Positions 40,523 to 50,214 of a stretch of 64,000 bases of DNA are shown piece by piece (positions within the stretch are counted from its first letter, which is position 1; each line of letters begins with the position of its first letter). The notes below the pieces were generated by a model. That model was given only the letters and a program-made list of their open reading frames with translations, had not been told where the DNA came from and did no database searches. Origin of the DNA: Pontibacillus salipaludis (GTDB lineage: Bacteria; Bacillota; Bacilli; Bacillales; BH030062). The DNA lies in NCBI RefSeq assembly GCF_014642405.1, contig NZ_BMIN01000014.1, positions 1 to 64,000 on the forward strand, read 5' to 3'. Both the position numbers and the translations under genes were made by a program.

Positions 40523-42046
40523 ATGAAAGACATACTTCAATTTTTACAAGAGTCGTCTACCCATAAGACGGTTCCCGTTACGTATCAGTGCTATAGTGAT
40601 ACGGTAACCCCCATTCAAATGTATGAACGCTTGCGCGAAGAAGCGGTCTATTTATTAGAAAGCGGAGACCATACCTCCTCTTGGTCTCGATATTCCTTTA
40701 TTGGTTTACACCCATTTATTACGATGTCAGAAACGAATGGTCAAATTTCGTTTTACGATGAAGATCGGCAAGAAACAACAGAGGCAGAGTCCCTTCAAGA
40801 CGGCTTTGATCAAATTTTTGATCGACTACAAGTGAAACTTCCAGATGTCCCATTGCCATTTCACGGCGGAGGAGTCGGATTTGTTTCTTATGATGCCATT
40901 TCTGATATGGAGAAGATACCAGCTCCTCGATATGACGATTTGAATATGCCTCATTACCACTTTCTGTTTTGTCGAACATTATTAGCGTACGACCATAAGT
41001 CAAATGAGCTAACCCTTGTTCGATTTGTTCGAAACGAGGATGATGATGAAGATACACTTCGTCAAAAGTACGACCAGGCAGTAAATAAGGTGAATGAGCT
41101 TTTATCAAAGCTTTCATCCACTCAAGAGGCACAGCCATTTTTAGCTTTTCACAACCATAGCAAAACAAATGGTCTTGAGGGTGTCGAGACGAACTATGAG
41201 AAGAGCAAATATAAAGAAGATGTAGAGAAGATTAAGGAATACATTCGCGCAGGAGACATATTTCAATCTGTACTATCCCAACGATTTTCAAAGAAAGTGA
41301 GTGTTGATGGACTTCAGTTGTATCGTGTATTACGGCACGTGAACCCATCACCTTATATGTTTTATATTAACTATCAGGATTATGAATTGATTGGTAGTTC
41401 CCCAGAACGCTTAATCCAGGTTGCCGATGATGAAATCGAAATCCATCCCATAGCTGGCACAAGAAAACGTGGGGAAACTGAAGAAGAAGATCATGCCTTA
41501 GCAGAGGACCTTCTGCAAGATGAGAAAGAGAAATCAGAACACTACATGTTAGTGGACTTAGCGAGAAATGATGTAGGCCGAGTAGCTTCTTTTGGAACAG
41601 TCAGAACTCCAGTGCTTTCTGAAATCATGAAGTTCTCAAGGGTTATGCATATGATCAGTAAAGTTACTGGAGACCTTAGTCCGGGGACTCATCCGATTGA
41701 AGCATTTCAGTCAGCATTCCCGGCAGGAACATTATCAGGAGCTCCTAAAATCAGAGCTATGGAAATCTTGCAAGAACTAGAGCCGACTGCTCGTAACGTA
41801 TATGGCGGAGGCGTCGTTTACTTTGGCTTTGATGGAAACCTCGACTCGTGTATTGCAATCAGGACCATTCTACTTAAAGATCAAATGGCTCACGTGCAAG
41901 CTGGTGCAGGTGTTGTAGCTGATTCCGACCCTGAGAAAGAATGGCAGGAAACCGTGAATAAAGCAAGCGCGCTATTGCAGACCATTGATCAAGCAGAAGA
42001 ACTGTTTGGGACGAAATCTCACGAGGAGGAGACGAACTATGCTTAA
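40523..42046 (+). CDS. trpE: Anthranilate synthase component I
   Basis: Chorismate plus ammonia to anthranilate, first step of tryptophan synthesis, in complex with TrpG. 507 residues: N-terminal feedback domain with LLESGDHTSSWSRYSFIG (Trp-binding region), then the chorismate fold: GDIFQSVLSQRFS, NPSPYMFY, SSPERLIQV, HPIAGTRKRGET, LVDLARNDVGRV, FPAGTLSGAPKIRAME and IRTILLKD. ATG at 40,523 follows GGAGAGGTGAG; the open frame begins nine codons earlier in the sequestering helix. First gene of trpEDCFBAG. Confidence 0.97.
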   Translation: MKDILQFLQESSTHKTVPVTYQCYSDTVTPIQMYERLREEAVYLLESGDHTSSWSRYSFIGLHPFITMSETNGQISFYDEDRQETTEAESLQDGFDQIFDRLQVKLPDVPLPFHGGGVGFVSYDAISDMEKIPAPRYDDLNMPHYHFLFCRTLLAYDHKSNELTLVRFVRNEDDDEDTLRQKYDQAVNKVNELLSKLSSTQEAQPFLAFHNHSKTNGLEGVETNYEKSKYKEDVEKIKEYIRAGDIFQSVLSQRFSKKVSVDGLQLYRVLRHVNPSPYMFYINYQDYELIGSSPERLIQVADDEIEIHPIAGTRKRGETEEEDHALAEDLLQDEKEKSEHYMLVDLARNDVGRVASFGTVRTPVLSEIMKFSRVMHMISKVTGDLSPGTHPIEAFQSAFPAGTLSGAPKIRAMEILQELEPTARNVYGGGVVYFGFDGNLDSCIAIRTILLKDQMAHVQAGAGVVADSDPEKEWQETVNKASALLQTIDQAEELFGTKSHEEETNYA

Positions 42047-43064
42047 AGCAACCCTAAACCGACTGTTAAATGAAGAGACTCTAACGGAACAAGAGGCTTT
42101 TCAGATTATGGATCTTATCATGCAAGGGGAAATCGGTACAGAACAGCTGGCTAGTTTTCTATCAATCTTGCGTTTTCGAGGTGAAACGGTCGAAGAACTT
42201 CTTGGATTTACTAAAGGAATGCGTAAGCACATGAGGACGATTCAACATTCAGAAGAGGTAGTTGTGGATACTTGTGGAACCGGTGGAGATGGTTTGTCCA
42301 CATTTAATATCTCAACAGCCGTTGCAATCGTATTAGCTTCAATGGATGTGAAGGTCGCAAAGCACGGGAACCGAAAAGTATCATCTGCGAGTGGAAGTGC
42401 TGATGTTTTAGAATATCTTGGAGTTCCGGTTGATACGACAGCCGAACAAGCGGCTGAAATGCTAGAGACTACAGGGATGACGTTCTTATTCGCGCCAAAT
42501 TATCATCAAGCAATGAAGCACGCTGTCACAGCAAGGCGAGAACTGGGCTTTCGTACAGCCTTCAATGTCCTAGGCCCATTATCAAACCCTGCTAATGCAA
42601 GACATCAAGTAATTGGGATCTATGATACGTCACTTGGAGAGAAGTTGGCTCATACTTTACACGAACTTGGATCCGAGCATGTCCTCCTTGTAACAGGCAA
42701 AGACGGATTAGATGAATTGTCGATTTCAGATGAAACGAACGTGGTGGAATTAAAAGAAGGCGTTGTGACGAGATCAACCGTTAAGCCTGAACAATTTGGT
42801 CTGAAACGTGGGCGTTTAGAAGATATACAAGTTAAGAATTCATTAGAGAGTGCTAAACTCATACAGGCAATCTTTGAAGGAAATGCGAACGAGAGCGCAA
42901 GAGATATTGTTGCCCTGAATGCTGGTGCTGGTCTTTATGTAGGAGGAAGAGTTTCTTCTATAGAAGAAGGGGTACAAGAAGTTCAGAAGGCATTAGGGAA
43001 TAAGACGGTTCATCATTATTATCAATCGTTGCGACACACATTGGAGGGAGCACGTTATGCTTGA
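42039..43064 (+). CDS. trpD: Anthranilate phosphoribosyltransferase
   Basis: Transfers phosphoribose from PRPP to anthranilate. 341 residues with [15 protein letters not shown] (PRPP loop), [18 protein letters not shown], and [16 protein letters not shown]. The ATG at 42,039 lies inside the end of trpE (8-nt overlap), with GAGGAGACG upstream; the open frame extends 18 codons further into trpE. Translationally coupled within the operon. Confidence 0.97.
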   Translation: MLKATLNRLLNEETLTEQEAFQIMDLIMQGEIGTEQLASFLSILRFRGETVEELLGFTKGMRKHMRTIQHSEEVVVDTCGTGGDGLSTFNISTAVAIVLASMDVKVAKHGNRKVSSASGSADVLEYLGVPVDTTAEQAAEMLETTGMTFLFAPNYHQAMKHAVTARRELGFRTAFNVLGPLSNPANARHQVIGIYDTSLGEKLAHTLHELGSEHVLLVTGKDGLDELSISDETNVVELKEGVVTRSTVKPEQFGLKRGRLEDIQVKNSLESAKLIQAIFEGNANESARDIVALNAGAGLYVGGRVSSIEEGVQEVQKALGNKTVHHYYQSLRHTLEGARYA

Positions 43065-43833
43065 TCGAATCATTGAAACGAAGAAAGAAGAAGTGAGTAC
43101 TCTTTCATTACCTGAACAAGCAGAAGTAGAGAAGCGTTCTTTTTATGAAGCGTTAAGTACGGGCGAAGATCTGGTTTCGCTCATTGCTGAAGTGAAAAAA
43201 GCATCTCCTTCTAAAGGTGTAATCCGTGAAGACTTCCGTCCTGTAGAGATTGCGGGAGTTTACAATGAAGCAGGGGCTAGTGCGATATCTGTTCTTACCG
43301 ATCAGACTTACTTCCAAGGAAAGCGCGAAGACTTAACTGCGGTTAAGCAACACGTTACGGTTCCTGTCTTACGAAAAGACTTCATAATCGATGAGCTCCA
43401 GGTTGAAGAGAGTGCGCGGATTGGGGCAGATGCGATCCTTCTTATAGGAGAAGTGTTAGAACCTCGTAAGCTCTACGAACTTTATCAAAAAGCTACAGAG
43501 TTAGGTCTGGATGCTTTAGTGGAAGTTCATGCAGCGGAAACGCTCGAGAAGATTCTTAATGTTTTCCAACCAAAGATTATAGGCGTGAATAACCGAGATT
43601 TAACGACTTTTAAAACGACTCTCGAGCAAACAGAGAAGATTGCAAGCTGCATTCCTAAAGGTAGCCTTGTGGTCAGTGAGAGTGGATTATTCTCTTATGA
43701 AGACGTGAAGCGGGTGAAACAGGCAGGAGCCAAAGCAATTCTCGTCGGAGAGGCTCTCATGCGTGAGAACAATGCGACAAAACAAATTCACAACATGTTA
43801 GGACGTGTACATCATGAGTCAAACCGCGCTTAA
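43057..43833 (+). CDS. trpC: Indole-3-glycerol phosphate synthase
   Basis: Ring closure of carboxyphenylaminodeoxyribulose phosphate to indoleglycerol phosphate. 258 residues, beta/alpha barrel: [15 protein letters not shown] (catalytic Glu/Lys), [45 protein letters not shown] and VVSESGLFS. Overlaps the end of trpD by 8 nt and the start of trpF by 20 nt. Confidence 0.97.
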   Translation: MLDRIIETKKEEVSTLSLPEQAEVEKRSFYEALSTGEDLVSLIAEVKKASPSKGVIREDFRPVEIAGVYNEAGASAISVLTDQTYFQGKREDLTAVKQHVTVPVLRKDFIIDELQVEESARIGADAILLIGEVLEPRKLYELYQKATELGLDALVEVHAAETLEKILNVFQPKIIGVNNRDLTTFKTTLEQTEKIASCIPKGSLVVSESGLFSYEDVKRVKQAGAKAILVGEALMRENNATKQIHNMLGRVHHESNRA

Positions 43834-44473
43834 ATTTTGTGGAAATCGAAGCTTTGAAGATCTAAAGAATTCCATTCAGTCCGGTGTTCCTTACGTAGGT
43901 GTAATCTTTGCTGAAAGTAAACGTCAAGTTCTTCCGGAGCAGGTTTCAGACTGGCTAGAGCGTGCGCCTTTAAGCGAGAATCAACAAATAGTGGGGGTGT
44001 TCGTTAATCCCTCCATGCTTGAGATTGAAGAAGCCCTGCACCTGACTCATTTAGATATTATTCAATTGCATGGAACAGAGACGTTATCTGAAGTCCTTGC
44101 GATTAAAGAACGTTTTAAGAAGCCAGTTTGGAAGGCCATTCATCATTCTGAAGATGCTCTTGAAAGAATGGGCTTGTTTCAAGGAGTTGTTGATGGGTAT
44201 GTGGTCGACTCTAAAGTGAAAGGACACTGGGGTGGTTCAGGTGTTCGCTTTGACTGGGGGCAGGCTCCTTTCTATATAGAAGAGGGGAGAAGACAAGGCG
44301 TGCCTTGCTTTATTGCAGGGGGCGTAACAGACGAGAACGTGAGTGAATTAGTAAAGTTAAAGCCTGCAGGTATTGACGTTTCCTCAGGGATTGAATCAGA
44401 TGAAGCTAAAGATATGAATAAGATGAGTAAATTTGTAAGGGGGATCCATCATGTCAGTCGTATATCCGGATAA
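43814..44473 (+). CDS. trpF: Phosphoribosylanthranilate isomerase
   Basis: Amadori isomerisation of phosphoribosylanthranilate. 219 residues, barrel fold: [12 protein letters not shown] (catalytic Cys in KxCG), [40 protein letters not shown] and AGGVTDENV with [11 protein letters not shown] (catalytic Asp). The ATG at 43,814 is preferred to the GTG three codons earlier, with AGGACG upstream. Overlaps trpC and trpB. Confidence 0.95.
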   Translation: MSQTALKFCGNRSFEDLKNSIQSGVPYVGVIFAESKRQVLPEQVSDWLERAPLSENQQIVGVFVNPSMLEIEEALHLTHLDIIQLHGTETLSEVLAIKERFKKPVWKAIHHSEDALERMGLFQGVVDGYVVDSKVKGHWGGSGVRFDWGQAPFYIEEGRRQGVPCFIAGGVTDENVSELVKLKPAGIDVSSGIESDEAKDMNKMSKFVRGIHHVSRISG

Positions 44474-45641
44474 CAGAGGTCGCTATGGTGATTATGGAGG
44501 TCAATTTGTACCGGAAACATTAATGGCTCCGTTAAAAGAGATTGAGGATGCACTTAATGAAGCTATGAAAGATGAGAGCTTTCAGAAAGAATACCGTAAT
44601 GAACTAGAGCATTATAGTGGTCGTCCAACGGCTCTTACTTATGCCGACCAGCTCACGAAGACATTAGGTGGAGCAAAAATCTACTTAAAGCGTGAAGACC
44701 TAAATCATACAGGAGCTCATAAGCTAAACAATGCGATTGGTCAGGCGCTTCTTGCTAAAAGGATGGGAAAGAAAAAGATTATAGCTGAAACAGGTGCCGG
44801 TCAGCATGGTGTTGCATCTGCAACCGTAGCTGCGAAGCTTGGATTAGAATGTAAGGTGTTCATGGGAGAGAAAGATATTGAACGCCAGCAGCTAAACGTT
44901 TTTCGTATGCAGTTGTTAGGAGCTGAAGTCATTTCTGTTTCTTCTGGTGACAAGACGTTAAAAGATGCTACCAACGAAGCGATTCGTTATTGGGTCGCCC
45001 ATTGTGATGATCACTATTATCTAATTGGATCTGTTGTAGGCCCACACCCATATCCGAAGATGGTTCGTGATTTCCAACGTGTCATTGGTGACGAAACAAA
45101 GCGCCAATTTAAAGAAAAAGAAGGAAAGCTACCTGATCGAATTTACGCATGTGTAGGCGGAGGGAGTAATGCAATCGGCATGTTCTATCCTTTCTTAGAG
45201 GATGACGTAGAGCTTGTTGGAATTGAAGCGGCTGGTAAAGGAATTGATACCCCTGATCATGCAGCAACTCTTCTTAATGGAACACAAGGAATTATTCACG
45301 GTTCTATGACGTATCTCATTCAGGATGATCACGGCCAAATCGTAGAGCCGTATTCCATCTCCGCTGGACTTGACTATCCAGGTATTGGGCCTGAGCATGC
45401 TTACTTGCACAGTTCCGGACGCGTTCGATACGAATCTATAACAGATGCTGAAGCGTTAGAAGCCGTAAAGACCCTCTCTCAGGCAGAGGGAATCATACCA
45501 GCTATTGAGAGTGCTCACGCCATTGCTCAGGCTGTTAAAGAAGCAAAACAAATGGATCCTAGCGAAACCATTGTAATTAACGTATCTGGTCGAGGGGACA
45601 AAGATATGAATACGATTATGGAACAATTTCAGGAGGGGTAA
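44451..45641 (+). CDS. trpB: Tryptophan synthase beta subunit
   Basis: PLP enzyme joining indole and serine to tryptophan in the alpha2beta2 complex. 396 residues: [16 protein letters not shown], the PLP lysine in [19 protein letters not shown] (HKxNNA), [27 protein letters not shown] and [16 protein letters not shown]. Overlaps trpF by 23 nt, with its ribosome-binding site AAGGGGGA inside trpF. Confidence 0.98.
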   Translation: MSVVYPDNRGRYGDYGGQFVPETLMAPLKEIEDALNEAMKDESFQKEYRNELEHYSGRPTALTYADQLTKTLGGAKIYLKREDLNHTGAHKLNNAIGQALLAKRMGKKKIIAETGAGQHGVASATVAAKLGLECKVFMGEKDIERQQLNVFRMQLLGAEVISVSSGDKTLKDATNEAIRYWVAHCDDHYYLIGSVVGPHPYPKMVRDFQRVIGDETKRQFKEKEGKLPDRIYACVGGGSNAIGMFYPFLEDDVELVGIEAAGKGIDTPDHAATLLNGTQGIIHGSMTYLIQDDHGQIVEPYSISAGLDYPGIGPEHAYLHSSGRVRYESITDAEALEAVKTLSQAEGIIPAIESAHAIAQAVKEAKQMDPSETIVINVSGRGDKDMNTIMEQFQEG

Positions 45642-45645
45642 CACG

Positions 45646-46467
45646 ATGACGCAAATGGTTGAACAAACACGTTTTCAAAAGAGATTGAAGCGCGAAAAAA
45701 ATTTATTTATACCGTTTATCATGAGTGGCGATCCAACTCCTGAAGCGACTGTTGAGATCGCATACACAATGCAGCAAAGCGGAGCTGATGTATTAGAACT
45801 AGGAGTTCCTTATTCAGACCCTTTAGCTGATGGACCAACGATTCAAGAAGCAGCAGGTCGTGCTCTATCGCAAGGAATGAACCTGACAGAAGCAATGAAG
45901 CTCGTTCCAAAGATGAGGGAGCGCGGGGTTACGATTCCAATTGTACTATTTACGTACTATAACCCTGTTTTACGTTATGGTCTTGAAGCTTTTGCGAAGG
46001 CGATGGAAGAAAATGATGTGGATGGTTTACTGATTCCGGATATCCCTCTAGAAGAAAGTGAAGAAATTCGAGAATTTACAGAACAGTATGGGGTAGAACT
46101 CATATCCCTTGTTGCCCCAAATTCAGAAGAGCGCATTAAGCGCATCGCAGAGCAAGCCAAAGGGTTCCTTTACTGCGTTTCCTCTCTCGGTGTAACGGGT
46201 GAACGAAAAGATATGAATCCTGATATTGCTTCTTTCTTAGAGAAGGTGAAGCACTATAGCCAAGTACCTGTAGCCGTTGGGTTTGGAATCTCGAGCTACG
46301 AACAAGTTAAGCTAGTCCAAGGACATAGTGACGGTGTCATTATTGGAAGTAAAATCATCAAATTAATCGACGCTCATCGTGAAGCTCTATCAAATGAAAC
46401 GACTAGGGCTGGAGCGTTGCAAGAGTTACAGAGCGAAGTGGAGCAGTTAGTTAAAGGGAACGAATAA
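45646..46467 (+). CDS. trpA: Tryptophan synthase alpha subunit
   Basis: Cleaves indoleglycerol phosphate to indole for TrpB. 273 residues: FIPFIMSGDPTPEATVEI, LELGVPYSDPLADGPTIQEA (catalytic Glu and Asp), FTYYNPVLRYG, DGLLIPDIPLEE, YCVSSLGVTGERK and VAVGFGIS. GGAGGGG lies upstream of the ATG, 4 nt after trpB. Confidence 0.97.
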   Translation: MTQMVEQTRFQKRLKREKNLFIPFIMSGDPTPEATVEIAYTMQQSGADVLELGVPYSDPLADGPTIQEAAGRALSQGMNLTEAMKLVPKMRERGVTIPIVLFTYYNPVLRYGLEAFAKAMEENDVDGLLIPDIPLEESEEIREFTEQYGVELISLVAPNSEERIKRIAEQAKGFLYCVSSLGVTGERKDMNPDIASFLEKVKHYSQVPVAVGFGISSYEQVKLVQGHSDGVIIGSKIIKLIDAHREALSNETTRAGALQELQSEVEQLVKGNE

Positions 46468-46474
46468 TAATCCT

Positions 46475-46505
46475 TAGGAGCCGAGAATAGCAGAGAATAG
46501 GAGAG
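46475..46505 (+). promoter_or_regulatory. Second TRAP-binding site, overlapping the trpG ribosome-binding site
   Basis: GAG, GAG, TAG, GAG, TAG, GAG at 46,478, 483, 488, 493, 498 and 503 lie in exact 5-nt register (with TAG at 46,475 adjoining). The last two overlap the trpG Shine-Dalgarno (GGAGAG, 46,500-46,505). TRAP bound here should block trpG translation, as at B. subtilis pabA/trpG. Confidence 0.82.
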
Positions 46506-46510
46506 TAACT

Positions 46511-47110
46511 ATGATCTTAATGATCGATAACTATGATTCTTTCACATATAACTTAGTTCAATATGTAGGTGAGATTTATGGAGATATTACAGTAAGAAGG
46601 AATGACGAGGTGACTATAGAGGAAATTAGAGCTATGGCGCCTGATGCTATCATTCTATCTCCTGGTCCATGCAGTCCAAATGAAGCCGGAATCTGTTTAG
46701 AGGTCGTTCGTCAATTTGCAGGAGTCATGCCGATCTTAGGCGTTTGCCTTGGGCATCAAACAATTATTCAAGCGTTTGGTGGGGAGATTGGTCGAGCTAA
46801 AGAGTTGTTCCACGGCAAGACCTCGCTCGTTATACATGATGGACGTAGCTTGTATAATCAAATTCCTCTTCCATTTACCGTGGCGCGTTATCATTCACTA
46901 ATTGGAAGTGAAGTAACGTTGCCACCGAGTCTCGAAGTTACCGCGCGTACCCCAGAAGGTGACTTAATGGGAGTGCGTCACTTGGATTTTGCAGTAGAAG
47001 GCGTTCAGTTTCACCCTGAATCGATCTTAACGGAACATGGAAAGAAGTTACTTCGTAATTTCCTAGATTATTACGAGGTTAGGATGACGAAAAGAGAAAC
47101 AGTCCAATAG
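46511..47110 (+). CDS. trpG: Anthranilate/aminodeoxychorismate synthase glutaminase component
   Basis: Class I glutamine amidotransferase supplying ammonia to TrpE. 199 residues: MILMIDNYDSFTYNLVQY, the oxyanion region LSPGPCSPNEAG, nucleophile Cys in LGVCLGHQ and His/Glu in VQFHPESILTEHG. It closes the trp operon here, whereas in B. subtilis the equivalent gene is pabA in the folate operon. A TRAP site covers its ribosome-binding site. It might also serve PabB if no other copy exists; that cannot be told from this window. Confidence 0.93.
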   Translation: MILMIDNYDSFTYNLVQYVGEIYGDITVRRNDEVTIEEIRAMAPDAIILSPGPCSPNEAGICLEVVRQFAGVMPILGVCLGHQTIIQAFGGEIGRAKELFHGKTSLVIHDGRSLYNQIPLPFTVARYHSLIGSEVTLPPSLEVTARTPEGDLMGVRHLDFAVEGVQFHPESILTEHGKKLLRNFLDYYEVRMTKRETVQ

Positions 47111-47120
47111 ATTTATGGAA

Positions 47121-47169
47121 GTAGTTCAGTTTTAAGGGGGGATCTCCTCTTGAGCTGAACTATTTTTAT
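47121..47169 (+). terminator. Terminator of the trp operon
   Basis: TAGTTCAG...CTGAACTA enclosing a second small hairpin (AAGGGGGGATCTCCTCTT), then five T. Confidence 0.85.
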
Positions 47170-47303
47170 TGTCTTTTAGGGAAGCGAGTCCCCATGATGG
47201 CTTAAGTATATAAGTGATCGACTAATATAGATAAAAATTTTACATAATGTTATTAGAAAATTTAGAACAATCTACAAAATTCGCGCGCTTTTTCACTAGA
47301 AAC

Positions 47304-47329
47304 GTTTTATAATACTTGGAAACGGGTAT
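47304..47329 (+). promoter_or_regulatory. Sigma-B-type promoter
   Basis: GTTTTA, 14-bp spacer, GGGTAT closely fits the B. subtilis sigma-B consensus GTTTAA-N13-15-GGGTAT. It lies 30 bp before the ATG of the 98-aa gene. Confidence 0.65.
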
Positions 47330-47358
47330 TATATAAATATAATTAGGAGGGTATGCAT

Positions 47359-47655
47359 ATGACAATGACAGCGAAATACCTCGAATCGGACTTAAGTTTA
47401 TTGCAAAGCATTTCCCGGGCGAAACAGGAACAAGATGAGAAAGCGGTAGAGTATTTGATTACTTTTAGAAATGAAAATGTCGTACACGTGCCGAATTGCT
47501 TAATCGAATTAAGAAACGGTCAATATGTTGGAAGCGGTGACTATATTCATAATCTTGATGGTACCTTTTACTTATGCTCTGCTAATGGGTCAACGAAGAT
47601 GGTTGATGCAGATTTTGTTTACGAATTTTGCAGAGGAATTGCCTATCATTTATAA
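47359..47655 (+). CDS. Hypothetical protein, 98 aa, probable general-stress gene
   Basis: Not recognised as a named family. A soluble 98-residue protein beginning MTMTAKYLESDLSLLQSISR, with a beta-rich middle (VVHVPNCLIELRNGQYVGSG) and a single Cys pair (about residues 53 and 73). The ATG at 47,359 has AGGAGGG 7 nt upstream. The promoter fits sigma B, suggesting expression in general stress. A perfect palindromic terminator follows. The next gene is a photolyase. Confidence 0.7.
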   Translation: MTMTAKYLESDLSLLQSISRAKQEQDEKAVEYLITFRNENVVHVPNCLIELRNGQYVGSGDYIHNLDGTFYLCSANGSTKMVDADFVYEFCRGIAYHL

Positions 47656-47674
47656 AGTTTTGAGATCGTTAGAG

Positions 47675-47709
47675 AAGGAGTACTCGGTTAACCGAGTACT
47701 CCTTTTTTT
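47675..47709 (+). terminator. Terminator after the 98-aa gene
   Basis: GGAGTACTCGGTT/AACCGAGTACTCC is a perfect 26-base palindrome followed by seven T. Confidence 0.92.
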
Positions 47710-47786
47710 AAGGAGATGGCTTCTAGATCTGTGCGAATGTTTCCAATTTGATTTACAATAATTGTACATCAAGAGGGGGGATTCTT

Positions 47787-49247
47787 GTGTTACATGTAGT
47801 TTGGTATAAACGAGATTTACGGATTCATGATCATCGTCCGCTTCAAGAAGCATGGAGAGAAAAGGAACCTATTTTACCTCTTTATGTGGCGGAACCATCT
47901 ATCTGGCAAGGGAGCGAATTATCCATTCGTCATTTTCAGTTCGTGCAAGAAAGTTTGGAAGATTTAAAGGGAGCTTTTGAAAAATTAGGGGGATCGTTGT
48001 TTGTGACGATTGGAGAGATGGAGAGCGTTCTTCATACGATTTACGAATCGGTGGGTCCTTTCACATTACATGCTCATGAAGAGAATGGAACCCCACTTAC
48101 ATACGAGCGAGACAAGCGTGTGCGTCAATGGATGAAGGTTCGGGGTCTACTTTTTCATGAATATCAACATTGTGGCGTTGTGCGAGGAGAGAGGAGTGAG
48201 GAGCTTTTTAAGAAAGATTGGAAAGAGTTTATCGGGATGCCTGTCTTGAATGCCCCTGATTCAATTTGGACCATTGACCAGGAAAACCTCCCAAGTACAA
48301 TTTCCACTAATATGGACGCGCTTTCGAGATTCAAAATAGGTGGATCGCGCATTAAATATGGGCAACAAGGTGGAGAAGGGCTGGCACATGAAACGCTTGA
48401 GAGTTTTCTTGATGAACGTTTTACAAGATACAAAGAAGAACTCGCCAATCCTCTTGCTTCAACGAACACTTGTAGCCGAATCTCTCCTTACCTTGCCTGG
48501 GGGAATATATCTATGAGGCAGGTCGTTAAGCGGACGAAGGAAGCTCTGGAGCAATGTGATAGGAGTGATGATCGGAAACAGTTAAAAGCGTTCAACTCAA
48601 AATTGGAAGAGCATTGTCGTTCCATTCAATGGATTGAGGATCACCCTAGTTCTGTTTACACCTCTGGTAATCCTACCTTTGATCAGAGTCGGGAAGTATG
48701 GCAAGAGGGCTTCGAACGTTGGTCCAAAGGAGAGACAGGGCTTCCTATGATTGATGCAGCTATGCGAGCTCTCATAAAGACTGGCTGGCTTAACAATAGA
48801 TTACGTGCCATGCTTTTATCTTTTGCGTGCCACACACTTAGGATGAACTGGAAGGAACCAGCTGACTACCTTGCAGGGCTTTTCGTAGATTATGAGCCAG
48901 GTATTCATTATAAACAGGTACATTCAGTAGTATCACCTGAATCTATTAAAAGGGGGCGCTTGTATGACCCTGTCAAAGAAGGGAAAAAGTATGATCCGGA
49001 AGGGAGGTTTGTGCGTCAGTATGTACCGGAATTAAAGCATGTGCCGGATTCATACATCCATGAACCTTGGAAATATGATGGCTTCTTTCACCTGGAATAC
49101 TATGGTCCCATTGTTGATGTAGGTAGAGCTAATCGAAATGTGAAGGCACGTATAGCAGAGGTAGAGAATAAAGGGGAGGGTTCAGAAAAGAAGAAAGCGG
49201 TTAAGGAAGAGGATGAACAAATCGTGTTTGATTTGTTTACCGAATAG
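47787..49247 (+). CDS. Cryptochrome/DNA photolyase family protein
   Basis: Flavoprotein expected to split UV photoproducts in light. 486 residues: N-terminal antenna domain (LHVVWYKRDLRIHDHRPL), then the FAD domain with CSRISPYLAWGNIS, HCRSIQWIEDHP, GLPMIDAAMRALIKTGWLNNRLRAMLLSF and FVDYEPGIHY. In the last motif the usual Gln-x-Gln-Ser/Ala-Gly reads KQVHSVVS, a visible departure from classic CPD photolyases, so it may be a cryptochrome-like or (6-4)-type member. Start is a GTG with GGGGGG 7 nt upstream; the family N-terminus fits it. Confidence 0.82.
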   Translation: MLHVVWYKRDLRIHDHRPLQEAWREKEPILPLYVAEPSIWQGSELSIRHFQFVQESLEDLKGAFEKLGGSLFVTIGEMESVLHTIYESVGPFTLHAHEENGTPLTYERDKRVRQWMKVRGLLFHEYQHCGVVRGERSEELFKKDWKEFIGMPVLNAPDSIWTIDQENLPSTISTNMDALSRFKIGGSRIKYGQQGGEGLAHETLESFLDERFTRYKEELANPLASTNTCSRISPYLAWGNISMRQVVKRTKEALEQCDRSDDRKQLKAFNSKLEEHCRSIQWIEDHPSSVYTSGNPTFDQSREVWQEGFERWSKGETGLPMIDAAMRALIKTGWLNNRLRAMLLSFACHTLRMNWKEPADYLAGLFVDYEPGIHYKQVHSVVSPESIKRGRLYDPVKEGKKYDPEGRFVRQYVPELKHVPDSYIHEPWKYDGFFHLEYYGPIVDVGRANRNVKARIAEVENKGEGSEKKKAVKEEDEQIVFDLFTE

Positions 49248-49254
49248 ATTGTAT

Positions 49255-49292
49255 AAAGACGCGAAGAGTTAATCGAACTCTTCGCGTCTTTA
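49255..49292. terminator. Bidirectional terminator
   Basis: AAAGACGCGAAGAGTT pairs with AACTCTTCGCGTCTTT (four-base loop); shared by the photolyase gene and the convergent ABC operon. Confidence 0.94.
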
Positions 49293-49306
49293 ATTGATCA
49301 AGAGTG

Positions 49307-50200
49307 TTATTGTTTCATCTTCGGATCCAGGGCATCCCGCAAGCCATCCCCCATTAAATTGAAACCAAGCACCGTCAGCATAATAGCAATTCCAGGGAAG
49401 ATCATCGTCCAAGGGGCTTGTACGAGGTAACTTTTTGAATCTGCGAGCATTTTCCCCCAATCGACGTCTGGTGACTGTGCACCTAGACCTAGGAAACTTA
49501 GTGCAGCTACTTCAATAATTGCTGTAGCTACAGCAAGTGTCCCTTGTACAATAACGGGGGTCATACTGTTTGGAAGTACGTGATGGAAAAGGATGCGCGC
49601 ATCATTCATACCGATTGATTTAGCCGCTGTGATGTATTCTTCTTCTTTCACACTCAGCACTTTTGATCGAATGAGTCTCCCGAAATTTGGTACGTTAATG
49701 ACAGCGATGGCTATGAGTGCATTTTGTAAATCAGGTCCTAGTATAGCTACGATTGCAATAGCGAGTAGGATGCTAGGGAAGGCCAGGAGAATATCAAATA
49801 TTCTTGAGATAATTGTATCCACCCATTTTCCGTAAAAGCCGGCTACTATTCCAAGTGTACAACCTACTAGGATGGATCCTGCAACACAAGAGAAACCAAC
49901 CCAAAGAGAGATGCGTGCACCGTAAATAATACGTGATAGAATATCTCGTCCAAAGTCATCTGTCCCGAGCCAGTGCTCAGCAGAAGGGCCCTTTAATCGA
50001 TTAATTAGATCAGGTTTCGTATGGTCATAGGGCATAATGAATGGGGCGAAAAGGGCTACTAAGATAAAAAAGACAACGATACTCAGGCCTGCGATAGCGA
50101 TTTTATTTTTGGCAAAACTTCGCCATGCGTCACGCCATGGAGATGATGGTTTCTCTATAGAGGTGTTAGCGGGTTGTTGTAGGGAAGGTGTGGTCTGCAT
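49307..50200 (-). CDS. Peptide ABC transporter permease, DppC/AppC type
   Basis: Inner-membrane permease of a di/oligopeptide importer. 297 residues, six membrane helices with a hydrophilic N-terminus; signature regions HWLGTDDFGRDILSRIIYGARISL and the EAA loop AAKSIGMNDARILFHHVLPNSMTPVIVQ; ends GDGLRDALDPKMKQ. GGAGG precedes the ATG. Last gene of a D-F-A-B-C operon, 14 nt after the other permease gene. Confidence 0.9.
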   Translation of the reverse strand: MQTTPSLQQPANTSIEKPSSPWRDAWRSFAKNKIAIAGLSIVVFFILVALFAPFIMPYDHTKPDLINRLKGPSAEHWLGTDDFGRDILSRIIYGARISLWVGFSCVAGSILVGCTLGIVAGFYGKWVDTIISRIFDILLAFPSILLAIAIVAILGPDLQNALIAIAVINVPNFGRLIRSKVLSVKEEEYITAAKSIGMNDARILFHHVLPNSMTPVIVQGTLAVATAIIEVAALSFLGLGAQSPDVDWGKMLADSKSYLVQAPWTMIFPGIAIMLTVLGFNLMGDGLRDALDPKMKQ

Positions 50201-50214
50201 GCGTTTCCTCCTTT

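Noticed and set aside
47234-47260. Third CodY box upstream of the 98-aa gene
   Set aside because: TTATTAGAAAATTT resembles the other two sites but has about four mismatches to the consensus.
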